A stretch of DNA of 64,000 nt from Apostichopus japonicus (lineage: Eukaryota > Echinodermata > Holothuroidea > Aspidochirotida > Stichopodidae). Below are positions 22,479 to 33,993 of the stretch, piece after piece. The notes below the pieces were generated by a model. It was given only the letters and a program-made list of their open reading frames with translations. It did no database searches and had not been told where the DNA came from. Location of the stretch: contig NC_092569.1 in the NCBI RefSeq assembly GCF_037975245.1, positions 12,271,001-12,335,000 on the forward strand, in the 5' to 3' direction. Numbering within the stretch: the stretch's first letter is position 1; every line of letters begins with the position of its first letter. The translations under genes were made by a program, and so were the position numbers.

Positions 22479-25400
22479 GTCACAAAAAACAGAACTAGTA
22501 TTGTTCGATACAGGTGACAAACACCTACAGTGGAATTACGACCTTCCTTACCGGTTTCGAACCTCTAGACATACAGTCAGCGTCTATAACCTAGAGGTTA
22601 GGGTGTCCGTGTACAGAGCGGAAGGCCCGTATACATATATATATATTTTTTGTTTACTTGAAGAAAACAAACGAAAATTAAAAAATATATATATTTCTCG
22701 TGTGATTTTTGTTCAGCGTCTCGAAAAACGTGGGATAATAATAATAATGTTACTTATCTACTAATGTACACAGAACAGGAGCTAGCATTACATACCCAAT
22801 GTTAATAATTGTACTAATGTACAATAGCTAGCATTATAAACATAATGTCAGTTACTGTATTGATGTACAAAAGCTAGCATTACATACCTAATGTAAATTG
22901 TCTATAGTAATGTACATTGTCTATAGTAATGTACAATAGCTAGCATAACAAACCTAATCCAGTTATGTACAATAGCTAGCATTACATACCTAATGTAACT
23001 AATCTAGTAATGTACAATAGCTAGGATTACAAACCTTCAGATCCGGTTCCAAGGATAAAATCCGTCAGGGTGTAATTGTTTTCTTCGTTTCCTATTCTGA
23101 AAATGTCATGCTCTGAGTAATCATACATATCATCAGTTGATACGACGTCAATACGGAGTTTGTACTCTCGTTGGTGAGTAATAAGGTGTATTTTGTCATT
23201 TCCGAGCCAATGTTCTTGGTCGACGTCTCCAAAGCCTTCTTTATAATCAGCCCAATTGAGGTAAAAGTCGACAGATCCGTCAACCCGACGCTGAAATACC
23301 TACACATTGAGAAAATTACGTTCAAACATGTAACGATGTGTGTCATAGTATAACGATAACTATTATCAGAACCCGATTTAAGAGTATAATTGAAAGAGTT
23401 GTGAGCTTGTAAGGTGGCCAACCCCCACCCACCCCACCACCCCACCCACCCCACCTACCCCTCGACAACGTGTTTGTTGAATATATATTGCCTTGAGTAT
23501 CACGTCAGTGTTATGACGTAGTGAATGTTTTATTGAGACATGCGAACGGAATACATTATGCGATATTCAATAGTAACCAAAAATAACATGGAAACTTATA
23601 CGGAAATGTAAAAATCACTCAGTCAAGGTAAACTATGAATAGTCGTAATACACAAAGTTACATGGCTGGAGATATTAACAGGCAGACTTACGTAATGCTG
23701 AAAAAAATCTTTTTAAGAAAAGTCACCCAGGAAAGAACCTGGGAACGAAAAACCGAACAACCTAACGACAGATCCGCTCTCAACCCTAGCCCCCTTTCTC
23801 GAGACTGTGAATGTGTAATCATCTTCAGGTGTGTATCACGATTCCCCTCCAAGGGTAAAAAAGATACTACACATGATCTTAGCCAAAGGCCGAGAAGCTG
23901 ATAAACGAGAATAGCCACTGCAAAATTTAAACAAACGGGACCATGTCTCCAGAAGCTAGCTAGATAATGGCTGCAATATAACTTTTTTTGCACTGTCAAC
24001 CCAGAACAGTGTGGCAATAGGCAAATATAAGGAAAAACAAATCTTAAAGGGCAGCATTGCATGAGGATGAGTGATCCCAAATGAAACATTCCTGACATGA
24101 CATTCACGATTGACAGACAAGTATTATGAATACAAGACGATTGAAGCTGTACTCACCGTCCAGCCACCTCCCGAGGTAGCCATATCACAGTAGACTTCAA
24201 ATGGTCCTCTTGTCCAGTTTCTCGGCGTGATCAGATAAGTACCATTTTCAACGAATCCAGCATTATGGTAGTCAGCGCAGTCGAGAGCCAAAGTACAATT
24301 TAATCCGTTGCCATAGAAACCATCGTCACAAATACATGGTACATCGTGGAGATTCTGTTGTTGGCATGTTGCATTATCGCTGCATCGAAATTCGTAATCA
24401 CACACCAAGTCTCCCTGACTACATACACACAGCATCGAGCAGTCGTTGTTTATGAAGACTTCCCCCTGCTGCAGGGGAATGATAAAAGGAAAGGCCGTAA
24501 CCTAAATTGTGTGTGTGTGTTTAGTATAAAATGGAAGGAAGAAGCGTTTAGTTCGATTACCAAACCTATCATGGAAGAGCGAAAAGATCCTCATATGAGT
24601 CTTCTTACAACAGTAACCGTTTTTTACATTGTAGCACCCGCGCATTCTTTAATTGACCTCTTTATATTATAGGGAGAAAAAAGCCTGCGATTAAATACCC
24701 ACAGTTGGTATTGATGGGGGGGGGGGGGATGGGGTGGGGGAGGGGGAAGATGATACAGTCATTTCAGCATTAAGGGAAGAAGAAGCTCACACTTTACTCC
24801 TTTCCCCAATTTCCAAGTAACGTGGTACCATATGAAAAGATCAACTTCGAAAATGTATGTGAAATTATGTTTTCGTTTTTAAACTGTTATGACAGCCACA
24901 CGGGCATTTATAGATATTTCCCATGGATTCTGGAAATATCGCATCAAATGTTATAAGTGACAATTATTCAACATATGTGCCCCCCCCCCCCCTTGTCATA
25001 TCCTATCTTCATGAGAGGGACATGCAGTTGGTCGTCAATAATGTCCACGATCACCAACATCTGAATTGTTATGTTTGGCTGATGCGGTTGGACATTTTAT
25101 AAGCCAGTTTTAACGTAGATATTATTATTGATTGTGATTGAATTTGAACAGTCTGTTAATTAACTATATAAATTTAACTTACTTGCAAGATCCCAACGTC
25201 TTCAACATAGCATCCGCAGTCTTCAATGGGAACACAGTCCTCCCCGTTCATCAAGAATCCATCCGGTGGACAAATGCAGATGTCAGAATCGGTACAGTTT
25301 CCGTGGCAACCAAAAGGGTCTACACAAGTTCCCAGACAGGTGCAGTTTCCCACTACCATGTTCATAGGGCATTTACTTATTTGAGACTGTTGCGAAGACA

Positions 25401-25485
25401 TTTCCTCGAAAGTACATAAATCTATCAGAGGAGCTATGAAGAGAAAAACATACAATATATGTATTTATATATATATATATATATG

Positions 25486-25516
<31 letters not shown>

Positions 25517-25897
25517 TAATTTAATTTCAGTAAAATGGAATAATATGAAACTGAGATCAGATACACGAATTAACCATCCTCTAATATAATGGCCCAGATT
25601 GAAACACCGAACTATCACACGTTACAATGACAGTGAACAATGAATTGCACTGTTGCAGAGTGCATAATAACACTACGCGGAATTACCACAAGGAATCTAT
25701 GAAAGTCGTGCATTATATCAGGCCACCGAGAAAGTCAGTTTAATTGAAACATCATCAAATTAGTGGACATGCAATGGGCCTCTATATAATAACACACTCT
25801 ACCGCATACAAATATAATTTTACTTACCTACGGCATCAACTACACTGCATAACGTTAACGTCACGTTCAGCAGTATAGAAAAACGGCTACTAGTCAT
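22047..25897 (-). CDS. Secreted fibrinogen-related protein (TIL, EGF-like, FReD), five exons
   Basis: Probably a secreted lectin-like recognition protein; fibrinogen C-terminal domains bind sugars or acetyl groups in invertebrate immunity. Exons (- strand): 25897-25828, 25433-25183, 24468-24157, 23299-23035, 22309-22047. All introns are GT-AG and phases agree, giving 386 aa. Residues 1-24 are a signal peptide ([16 protein letters not shown]). About 45-97 is a Cys-rich TIL domain ([30 protein letters not shown]), with a VWC/TILa-like extension ([19 protein letters not shown]) to about 131. The EGF-like domain is 136-165. The fibrinogen domain is 170-386: [42 protein letters not shown] (Ca-binding region), [12 protein letters not shown] and the terminal MKLRPY, with Cys near 173, 200, 331 and 347 as expected. 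Domain length is normal. Which ligand it binds cannot be told. A U2-like fragment and a minisatellite sit in its introns. Confidence 0.9.
22329..22473. repeat. Mixed (TA)n/(CA)n microsatellite in intron 4
   Basis: Alternating ta and ca/cacaca runs just upstream (on the - strand) of the last exon of the fibrinogen-related gene. Open frames through it on both strands are artefacts, except where the - strand frame enters the true exon at 22309. Confidence 0.9.
22550..22640 (+). repeat. Possible tRNA-derived SINE head
   Basis: ctagaggttagggtgtccg (22591-22609) followed by gtacagagcggaaggcccg resembles the A-box half of a tRNA-derived SINE. It is cut off at a (TA)n tract before a B box would appear. 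A B-box-like ggttcgaaacc lies on the other strand at 22553-22563, and aacctctag/ctagaggtt form an inverted pair. It does not fold as a tRNA gene. Confidence 0.35.
22759..23034. repeat. Minisatellite abutting the exon 4 splice donor
   Basis: About six degenerate units containing aatgtacaatagctagcattaca, followed by tacctaatg, fill intron 4 right up to the donor at 23033-23034. Read on the gene's strand, several units contain ag-GTATGT or ag-GTTTGT like the true donor (gaag-GTTTGT). Confidence 0.8.
23855..23902 (-). ncRNA. U2 snRNA 5'-end-like fragment (probable pseudogene)
   Basis: On the - strand from 23902 the sequence reads atcagcttctcggcctttgg, then ctaagatcatgtgtagtatct. This follows the highly conserved 5' end of U2 snRNA with one extra base near the start, one fewer T and a few changes, and it keeps the branch-site pairing GTAGTA. 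After about 45 bases the match stops: stem-loop II, the Sm site and the 3' half are missing. A truncated U2 retro-copy or a U2-headed SINE explains this better than a working gene. It lies in intron 3 of the fibrinogen-related gene on the same strand. Confidence 0.6.
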
Positions 25898-26758
25898 CTT
25901 ATGTTCAGTGTGTAACTTGTCTGACAGTCTTAACACTATTGAAACCTATTCAATGAACTAAGAAGTATCTGTGATAGCGATATGAACAATTCCATGTGAA
26001 TCACGATCTGAGTGTGCTTGTTCGCCTCTTGTTTCTAACTTCAGATAGTACGATCAACCAGTTATTATCATTTAATATTGCGTTCAAGTCACAATTTCCA
26101 AACTTTGCAATAATACTTTTGATCGACAAGACCACCTGCTTGTTTTTAGTTTTTCGAAGGAAATCAATTCACGAAGCTCAGTTACTCGTAGTGGTAAAGA
26201 ATGTTATCGATTAATTTAGATTTGATAATTTTGAAAGTCTAGTAGATTAAAATGAAAGTTGAAACGCACAATGCCTTTATTCATGTTAGTGGGTTCCTCT
26301 GGAACAATAGTCTGCAGCAATATTGCTACATGTATTTTCTTTCTAAGAACATTTCCATTATAGCGTCTCCGATGCGAGGCTGCAATATCGCCAATGTGTG
26401 AGGGCGTTCGTACGAATATGTAGTACTGTTACGTGATAAAAGTACATGACCGGTGACCCCTTTTCCATTCACCGAGTATATATATATTTGGGCACTTCAT
26501 TTGGGTGTTCTCAGTGTATTTATTGTAGTGCGCGTGCGCCCTACAATATTGGCATAAGTGAATGAAAACTACATGACTGGACGTTGAAACTTAAAAGTTT
26601 CATATAGTCTCTGTACATTTGCAGTTTCAGAGGCTGCAGCTGCGTAGCCAACTTATTCTGAACCTGTCAAGGCGCTCACAAGCGCCCTCACTTTGTAAGT
26701 ACCTATATGACTTACTCCCTGGTGGGTTGTCTGCTCAAAATATAACACCATGAACAGC
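25898..26758. other. Upstream flank of the fibrinogen-related gene
   Basis: This should contain the promoter of the - strand fibrinogen-related gene, but no convincing TATA box or other element was identified. A near-perfect palindrome (attgtagtgcgc/gcgccctacaat) lies at 26522-26548. The open frame 25996-26214 (+) has no recognisable domain. Confidence 0.5.
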
Positions 26759-26806
26759 AGAAATATTCTTCCTTATACTGCAAGTACTCCACACTCACTA
26801 CAATAC

Positions 26807-27100
26807 TCACTCACTCACTCAGTCCCATGACTGTGAAGTTGTCGGGGAGACATAACGGTTGCAGCTGACATCGTCCTCCATGCAGATTTGTTAGCAGCAG
26901 TGGCGAGCAGGTCTGGCATGTCCAAGCCGGTTCAGTCCTACACGTTGTCGGACCAGTTTCTCCTCTGACGTCCTCGTCTGCGACCGCCCTCAATGCCCTG
27001 GAGTATTACATTGGAGATGCTATCATGCCTTGTGACGTGGCAAAACCACGCCAATTTCGGGCGTTTGACTGTTGACAGGAGTGGTTCATATGGGCCCACC
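26807..27100 (-). mobile_element. LINE 3' end (reverse transcriptase C-terminus)
   Basis: On the - strand the reading HEPLLSTVKRPKLAWFCHVTRHD, then GIEGGRRRGRQRRNWSDNV, then MPDLLATAANKSAWR and MSPRQLHSHGTE matches the C-terminal tail common in invertebrate non-LTR retrotransposons. It contains internal stops and ends in a tgag repeat (26807-26820 on the + strand as cactcactcactc). Only the last 90 or so codons remain. Confidence 0.75.
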
Positions 27101-27151
27101 AGGTCTCACGATCTTACGTTGGTCTTACGGTCGGTGTATAGATGCGAATCT

Positions 27152-27428
27152 TTGCAAAGTTCTTCCCTTAATATCGCAAGCACTCCACGCGCACTACGAT
27201 ACTGCGTATTTGCAAAGTTCTTTCTAATACTGCATGCACTTCATATGCACTACAATACTGCGTATGTGCAAAGTTCTTCCTGATACTGCAAGCACTTCAC
27301 ACGCACTACAATACTGCGTATGTGCAAAGTTCTTCCTGATACTGCAAGCACTTCACACGCACTACAATACTGCGTATGTGCAAAGTTCTTCCTGATACTG
27401 CAAGAACTTCTCGCGCAATACAATACTG
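27152..27428. repeat. 56-bp minisatellite, five units
   Basis: Five units of 56 bases each built on tgcaaagttcttcctgatac followed by tgcaagcacttcacacgcac. The three central units are nearly identical, the outer ones diverged. A further unit-like sequence lies at 26759-26806 on the other side of the LINE fragment. Confidence 0.9.
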
Positions 27429-27837
27429 CCATTTACAGGCATATGCAGATCTAGTTGTTTTTGCATTTTCTGAGATGTTTAGATAATCATCTAAACATTT
27501 TGACCTACATATGCAGAATATATCGGCAGGTTTTGTTAGCAATCGACTCCAACCACCAGAATATAACTTTAAGTGACAAACTGTGAAGGGTATTGGAACA
27601 TCTTAGCCAACTGAACAATGGAAAGCACCAATAAATCTTTAACTGACGTCTAAGTGTGACATCATCAATAAGAAACAGAGCTACTAAACATCTCATGTGG
27701 TCAAATAAATCACCTTTAAACGGCCAATTTAAAATTATTAAAATTGGATGCTAATCTTCAGAATACTATTCATGCACCTTATCAACCTTAATACTGGAAA
27801 AATGACCCCCAAAATGGAAATGTTACTAGGGTTACAA

Positions 27838-28925
27838 AAACCTAAGGACATTTAATGGCGTGCGCAAGAGTGAAGTAGGGAGTGTCCATGCATCCCACCT
27901 CCGTCAAAAGTCGGAGGAGAGGGACGTTCAATCAGGGTAGAATTAGATCATTACGAGTCCTGTCACAGGATGACCTTCCATTAGGTTAAAGTCCCCTACC
28001 TTAATCAGTCGGATGATGTTTGAACTTTGAAATTATGACCAGTATTAAACGTAAAGGACATTTAATGACGTGCGCATGAGTGAAGTGGGGAGTGTCCATG
28101 CATCCCACCTCCGTCAAAAGTCGGAGGAGAAGGACGTTCAATCAGGGAAGAATTAGATCCTTACGAGTCCTGTGACAGCATGACCTTCCATTAGGTGAAG
28201 TAGGGAGTGTCCATGCATCCCACCTCCGTCAAAAGTCGGAGGAGAGGGACGTTCAATCAGGGAAGAATTAGATCATTACGAGTCCTGTCACAGGATGACC
28301 TTCCATTAGGTTAAAGTCCCCTACCTTAATCAGTCGGATGATGTTTGAACTTTGAAATTATGACCAGTATTAAACGTAAAGGACATTTAATGACGTGCGC
28401 ATGAGTGAAGTAGGGAGTGTCTATGCATCCCACCTCCGTCAAAAGTCGGAGGAGAAGGCCGTTCAATCAGGGAAGAATTAGATCCTTACGAGTCCTGTGA
28501 CAGCATGACCTTCCATTAGGTGAAGTAGGAAGTGTCCATGCATCCCACCTCCGTCAAACGTCGGAGGAGAGGGACGTTCAATCAGGGAAGAATTAGATCA
28601 TTACGAGTCCTGTCACAGGATGACCTTCCATTAGGTTAAAGTCCCCTACCTTAATCAGTCGGATGATGTTTGAACTTTGAAATTATGACCAGTATTAAAC
28701 GTAAAGGACATTTAATGACGTGCGCATGAGTGAAGTAGGGAGTGTCTATGCATCCCACCTCCGTCAAAAGTCGGAGGAGAAGGACGTTCAATCAGGGAAG
28801 AATTAGATCCTTACGAACCCTGTGACAGCATGACCTTCCATTAGGTGAAGTAGGGAGTGTCCACGCATCCCACCTCCGTCAAAAGTCGGAGGAGAGGGAC
28901 GTTAAATCAGGGAATGATTATTTCA
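27838..28925. repeat. 325-bp tandem repeat with nested 115-bp subunits
   Basis: The sequence gtaaaggacatttaatgacg recurs at 28051, 28376 and 28701, an exact 325-base period, with a diverged start at about 27840. Each period contains two copies of a subunit of about 115 bases that includes gaagtagggagtgtcc, then catcccacctccgtc and cggaggaga. cctccg/cggagg around an 8-base loop makes a small hairpin in every subunit. One copy-specific change (gacc to cgtt types) marks individual units. No coding capacity. Confidence 0.9.
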
Positions 28926-28989
28926 ATACGATTCCTGTCTCAGGTTGGCCTTTCAGTAATCAGTCGGACGCTGTTTGACCTTTGAAATT

Positions 28990-31938
28990 ATGACCACCTT
29001 TCGAGGGCCAATACTAACGATTTTTTATTCATTCGAGCATACATCCGTCCGTCGGCGGTCATCATTTCACATTGTATACATGAAATTAAAAGAGGCCCTT
29101 TCTTTTCTCAGTATTCATAACCTTGTAAATTGAAACTTGTCCTCGAGACTGTATCTATATACTGCTCGTAAATATACAGCTATAAACACAAATGTATATA
29201 TTATGGAACAAGCAATATTCAATGAGTATAAAAAAAGCACAATCATCTGTAGATGAGCGAACAGCTGAAAATCACAAACAATGTCCATTCGAAGGCAAAG
29301 ACGTGATCATTTGCAATAAAATCATAATATCTTCAATAATATGGTAAAATCGATTTTCTTTGCTTTAATTTCAGTTTTTAAACAACTCGCTCTTCTTAAT
29401 AAATTTCAGTATATTCAATGTGCTGATATTATTATTCAAGCTATAATATTAGGCGGTACCTTGATTAGAAATTTTGCACATCTCGGTATCAATTTTATGA
29501 GTTTTCGATCGCTCTTCATGGCGAAAGGGAAGATTATTCTTTCCTAAGGTGAATCGATTTTTTTTTTTGGCCCGGATCGATCATGTGTTCATGCACTTCG
29601 AGTACGTTATGATCAAACATCTTTTGATTAACTCTGCATGTCTCAGCAAATATTGCTTTTTATCTTTCAACAAATGATGAGAATGTGCTATACACCTTTA
29701 CCTCTCTATCTATATTTATATATATTAACGACTTTTGTGACACAGTTTGCACTACAAATATTGACGATCAATTTCAGTTATTTGAATAATAACAGAATGT
29801 AATCAGGTAGGTGTCACAGAGAGTAAATAAATAAATAAAACCTGCTGGGAATGAGCATTGGACCCGCCGCCGCCAATATTATCAACAAATGAGGGCAAAG
29901 TAGTATACCAAAGCTGGTAGTCTAGTTTTCATCGACAAATTTCTGAAAACATAACACCTGTGCATATTTTACGGTAAGCAAATTTTCGAAATCAGAATGA
30001 TGTCTTCTATCAACCCCGAGGAAGCCATTCTGAAAACCAAAATAATATCTTTGACGACAAATCATATTTAACATATACCTAATGCATATTCAGCACTGTG
30101 TAGCATCAGTATTGTAAGTAAACGGAGAACATCTGCAACTCATGTTTATGTTAACGTGTTTAGAAAAACGATTCAACCGCAAGGCACTAAAGTACGTAGT
30201 ATATTATGATAAGCCGAGACGATCATCTCAACTTCGTAGCCGTTCAATGACTTGTTATTAATTTTATTGGCATAAATTGGAACATTTCAATCGATAATCT
30301 TACGTCCATGGTTTAGTTTTCTCATCGATATATGATCCTTTTCAGAATAAATGTGTTATTCCCCTTTCTCTGGTCCTTTTGTTTCAACTATTTCAATTGT
30401 TTCAATATACGAAAAATTTTCGTCTTTCTCCTACACGTAATCGATTAACTTTTAAATTTCAAATTGAGAAAAATATAATGTCCAATATCGTAAGTCTACT
30501 TGTATTCATTTAAAAAAAAAGATGTAGACATAAAACAAAGGTTAAAACTGGGTATATTGGTTTCCACCACTGGAACTATTAATGCTATTAATGTAAAGCA
30601 ACAAACAGTACTATCACATATTAAAGATAAACACATCACACAAAAAAAAAATCCAATTCACAACCTATTTCGTCCTTTTGGGACAGAAGTTTAATAAGTT
30701 TAACAGAAGTTTTCTGGTGTGTTTATCTTTAATCGTTTTCCTTTGTACCACCTGCAGTCGCTCTACGGGGGAGAGGTTGGGGAAGCGGTGGGGGGGGGGA
30801 GGAGGGTTGAAAAAGTAATCTCCTTGGTCCTAGTGTGTGTTTCCTACTTGAGTAAACCGAGATCAGTCGGGTTGTGTGACGCTGCAGGGGATTTGTATCA
30901 CATTCTTTATGATATGTAGTTTTTTCGGTGTAACAGTTCTTTGCAATCGTTTGTAAACGTGTCTGGAAGCAGAAGGCTTACTGAACATTCATTTATCGGG
31001 AAAATTATTCGAAGATTACATAATGTGTGAATACCAGTCTGTAGTTTATGCTTCACGTCAGCTGCTGTATACGAAATAGAGTTTAAGTCTGCAATAGCTT
31101 AATGGGTCACGAAACCTATAGATTACTATGTTACTTGAGGATTGGTAGTAGCAATGTTCTTCTGATTGGGCATCTGATCGGCAACGGGGAGTTTGGAATT
31201 GTAAATATTGATTTCGCATGCCTCCTGCACATAAGGGATCAACGGCAAATGTATACTTGAAACAACCTTTATGATACACATGATGCAGGAGTCACGTAAG
31301 AGGCTGTGGCACTTGGGTAATTTGAGAGATTATTCACACTGTCCTCCAATCTCAACAAATTAGTTAGCAACTACAGGTTATATTTCCAAATTCCAAACAT
31401 TGGCAGTTACTCCACTTTGTTTTGTCCTTCTTTAGTAATTGAATTGGATCGGTGAGGGGGTGGGGTGGGTTTGGTTTGGGTTGATAGGTAGGGGAGGGGG
31501 ACGACCGAGAACGAGTTTTGACCAAAAAAGGATTTAATAACCATCCTCTATCTCCATTATTTTACTCACATGTTACGTCATATCCTTTAAGCGTCTTCCA
31601 CGAAGCTTTCCTGTATTTTAATGGAACAATTCTACCCGTGGAAGCTTAAGAGTGCATGGTGTGTGTTATAATTTCTCAACATGTGTTACAATTTATGACC
31701 AGTCACTAATTAGAAGGACTTACTTGTTAGATGGTTACCCTAGCAGGAGTCTACAGATATTAAAACTACAAACTCCAGACCTGCTTCTACGCCTCAGCAG
31801 CCTCAGAAACCTATCTCTGAAGCAACAAGTATCACTGTCCGTATCAGCCGCTCTGGTCGTCATGTTCACGGTAGCATATGCCCATTAAAAGCCCCATTGA
31901 CCAACAGTGATTAAGTAATGTGTTCTCTAACTCTAGAT
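28990..31938. other. Non-coding stretch in the spacer
   Basis: No gene recognised in about 2.9 kb of AT-rich sequence. Small open frames (29341-29547, 30500-30694 and 31652-31888 on +, 31058-31279 on -) lack recognisable domains. G-rich tracts occur near 30790 and 31455-31500. Confidence 0.6.
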
Positions 31939-32279
31939 CAGGGGTGGGCAACCTTTTTGAATGAATGGGCCAGATATTAGGAGTGGAAAATTGTCTGGAC
32001 CAACGACCTGCTGTTGATTTCAAACCTTTGATTCCGAGGACTTCAAGCAATAGGTGTGTGTACTTAATCTGTATTCACAATGTCAATACAGTACAGTTGA
32101 TAATTAATGGGGAAAATAGCATCATAATAGCAACATTAGTGCCGATAAATTCTAAGCAACTAGCTGTTTTTTTTTGTGATGATATAAAATAGATTGATTT
32201 CTTTTCTTTTTCTTGAGATATCTCACGGGCCGCAAAAAATCACTGGCAGGCCGCATGTGTTGTACGTTGCCCACCCCAG
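31939..32279. mobile_element. hAT-type MITE with 8-bp target duplication
   Basis: Starts caggggtgggcaacc and ends gttgcccaccccag, inverted termini of the CAGGGGTGGGCAA type common in hAT elements, with cgggccgc and ggccgcatgtg near the right end. It is flanked by ctctagat (31931-31938) and ctctggat (32280-32287), an 8-base target duplication with one mismatch, the size expected for hAT. At 341 bases with no transposase it is non-autonomous. Confidence 0.85.
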
Positions 32280-33993
32280 CTCTGGATAGCTGACGAGTTT
32301 TTTTGCTAGCAATATCTATAATTTATCTTAGTATCCACACTAGTTTTCATCTTTGTATATTGTGTGTCCATTCATCGTCGATAATTGGGGGGACATCATC
32401 GTTTTATTTCATATATCAAGTATAACCAGACTCATTCAGTCTAACTTTAGTTTGGTTCCTCAACTTCGTACCTTCAAGCGAGGAATATCAACACCAGCCT
32501 ATTCATACTAGTGTGTTCAACTACTCAGCTTAGGCTAAACAGCGGCAGACATTGTATCTAAAGATGTAGCTAGCTATACTTCGTGATAATATATCTCTTC
32601 ATATCTGCATTTTATCCGGTTCGTAATTTAGCTAGTCCTTGTTACATTTTATCTGTGGATACTACTATACTTTGTGGACTTAAAAGTTACTGCAGAGGAT
32701 TTGGTACTGGGGGATCTCCTAAAATTCACTCATCGATCACATATTCATAGACAGCGCCATCCTTTTGATAAAGCTCGTTGTGCCAATAGTAATTTGGCGA
32801 AATACCGCCATTCTAATTACTCGTTTGTGAACAGGTAGAGTAACCAGATGTTTCATCTGCGGGCTGAGGGGGAGGGGGACAATGAGTTTCAATGGGTGGG
32901 GGAGGCAAGTTTTGCGCACTACAAGTTTGGTCATTTTAGGTACTCTTGCAGTATGCCCCATTCCCAAACACTTGAAACCATGGTAACGGTACCGTTAGGA
33001 ATGTTTCTTTACCCAAATTGAACAGTTTATTCCTGAGTTCCATCAGCTAAATTGTTGAAGACATAGTGCAAATAAAAATATGAACTTGGTATATTGTAGG
33101 GAAGTCAACCGCGTAGCCATGATTTGGTGGGACTCGGTGAAGCGGATTCAATTTATTGACCTGTCAACGAATACGCTTTGCGCTATCTGCGTGGGGTCCA
33201 GGGGCCGCCATAGGCGAGAGGTCCTTGGAAGCTATACGATATGTTGAACTTTAGAGGCTTCAGAGCTTTCAAAAGTTATTCAATCGGCCGAGATTTTAGC
33301 ATATAAATTTAGATAAAAATGTTCAAAATACTGCATATGATTAGCCTAATATTGATTTGTTGGGTAGAAATGATTCATGTACAGGTTAACTCACTCAAAC
33401 TAGATGCTCATTCTGGGTTGCCTAGTCAAATCCGTGGCACTGTGGCAGTTGCCAGTAATACAAACCAAACGGGCTCGTAGAGATAACAGAAAGCATAATG
33501 ATATGATAATAGTTAACTTGAGACGCAATTGGCTGGTATTAGTTTGAGAATCCCCGTCAATTACGGATTAACGTCAACCGCGATCTGCAGGTTTAACTGA
33601 GCCTTTAAATGAATTTTGAAATTTTTCGTCCAATATTTTGGTATTGCCCACCAATGTCATTTTTGGGCAAGTGGGTTACTGATATTCAATGAGCTGCCGC
33701 TTCAGTTCCTGAGCCAATTGGGAACGTGTCCACATTGACAGAACCCAGGTCCTCCCAAGTACCCCATCACCACTCCCGCTCAGTTCGTTTACACAACTGA
33801 TAGCCGTATGTGCTTTTTTTTTTCTTTGTAACCGAGGGCCTCGGGGAAGATATATAGCTCTGGCTTACCGAATCACCCCTCAATTCAATTAAGTTTAAAT
33901 AAAATAAATAAAACAGTTATTGTGGCAGATGTGCATGTCTGGCCTATACCAGCTACACGTCATCTAGCACATTGCCCTGGTATATCAGTTACG
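32280..33993. other. Non-coding stretch with a cgtagcc repeat remnant
   Basis: No gene recognised. At about 33108-33240, gcgtagccatgatttggtgg and ggggtccaggggccgccata look like the head of a widespread invertebrate repeat, related in its first bases to the element at 18855. The rest is featureless. Confidence 0.5.

Noticed and set aside
22550-22640. A functional tRNA gene
   Set aside because: A-box-like and B-box-like motifs lie on opposite strands and no cloverleaf can be drawn. A SINE remnant is more likely.
23855-23902. A functional U2 snRNA gene
   Set aside because: Only the first 45 or so bases match. Stem-loop II, the Sm site and the 3' stem-loops are missing.
23635-24107. Open frames on both strands around the U2-like fragment
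   Set aside because: They lie within intron 3 of the fibrinogen-related gene, overlap each other antisense and contain no domain.
28740-28925. Regulatory or ncRNA function of the hairpin in the 325-base array
   Set aside because: The stem is only 6 base pairs and recurs merely because the unit is repeated. No independent evidence of function.
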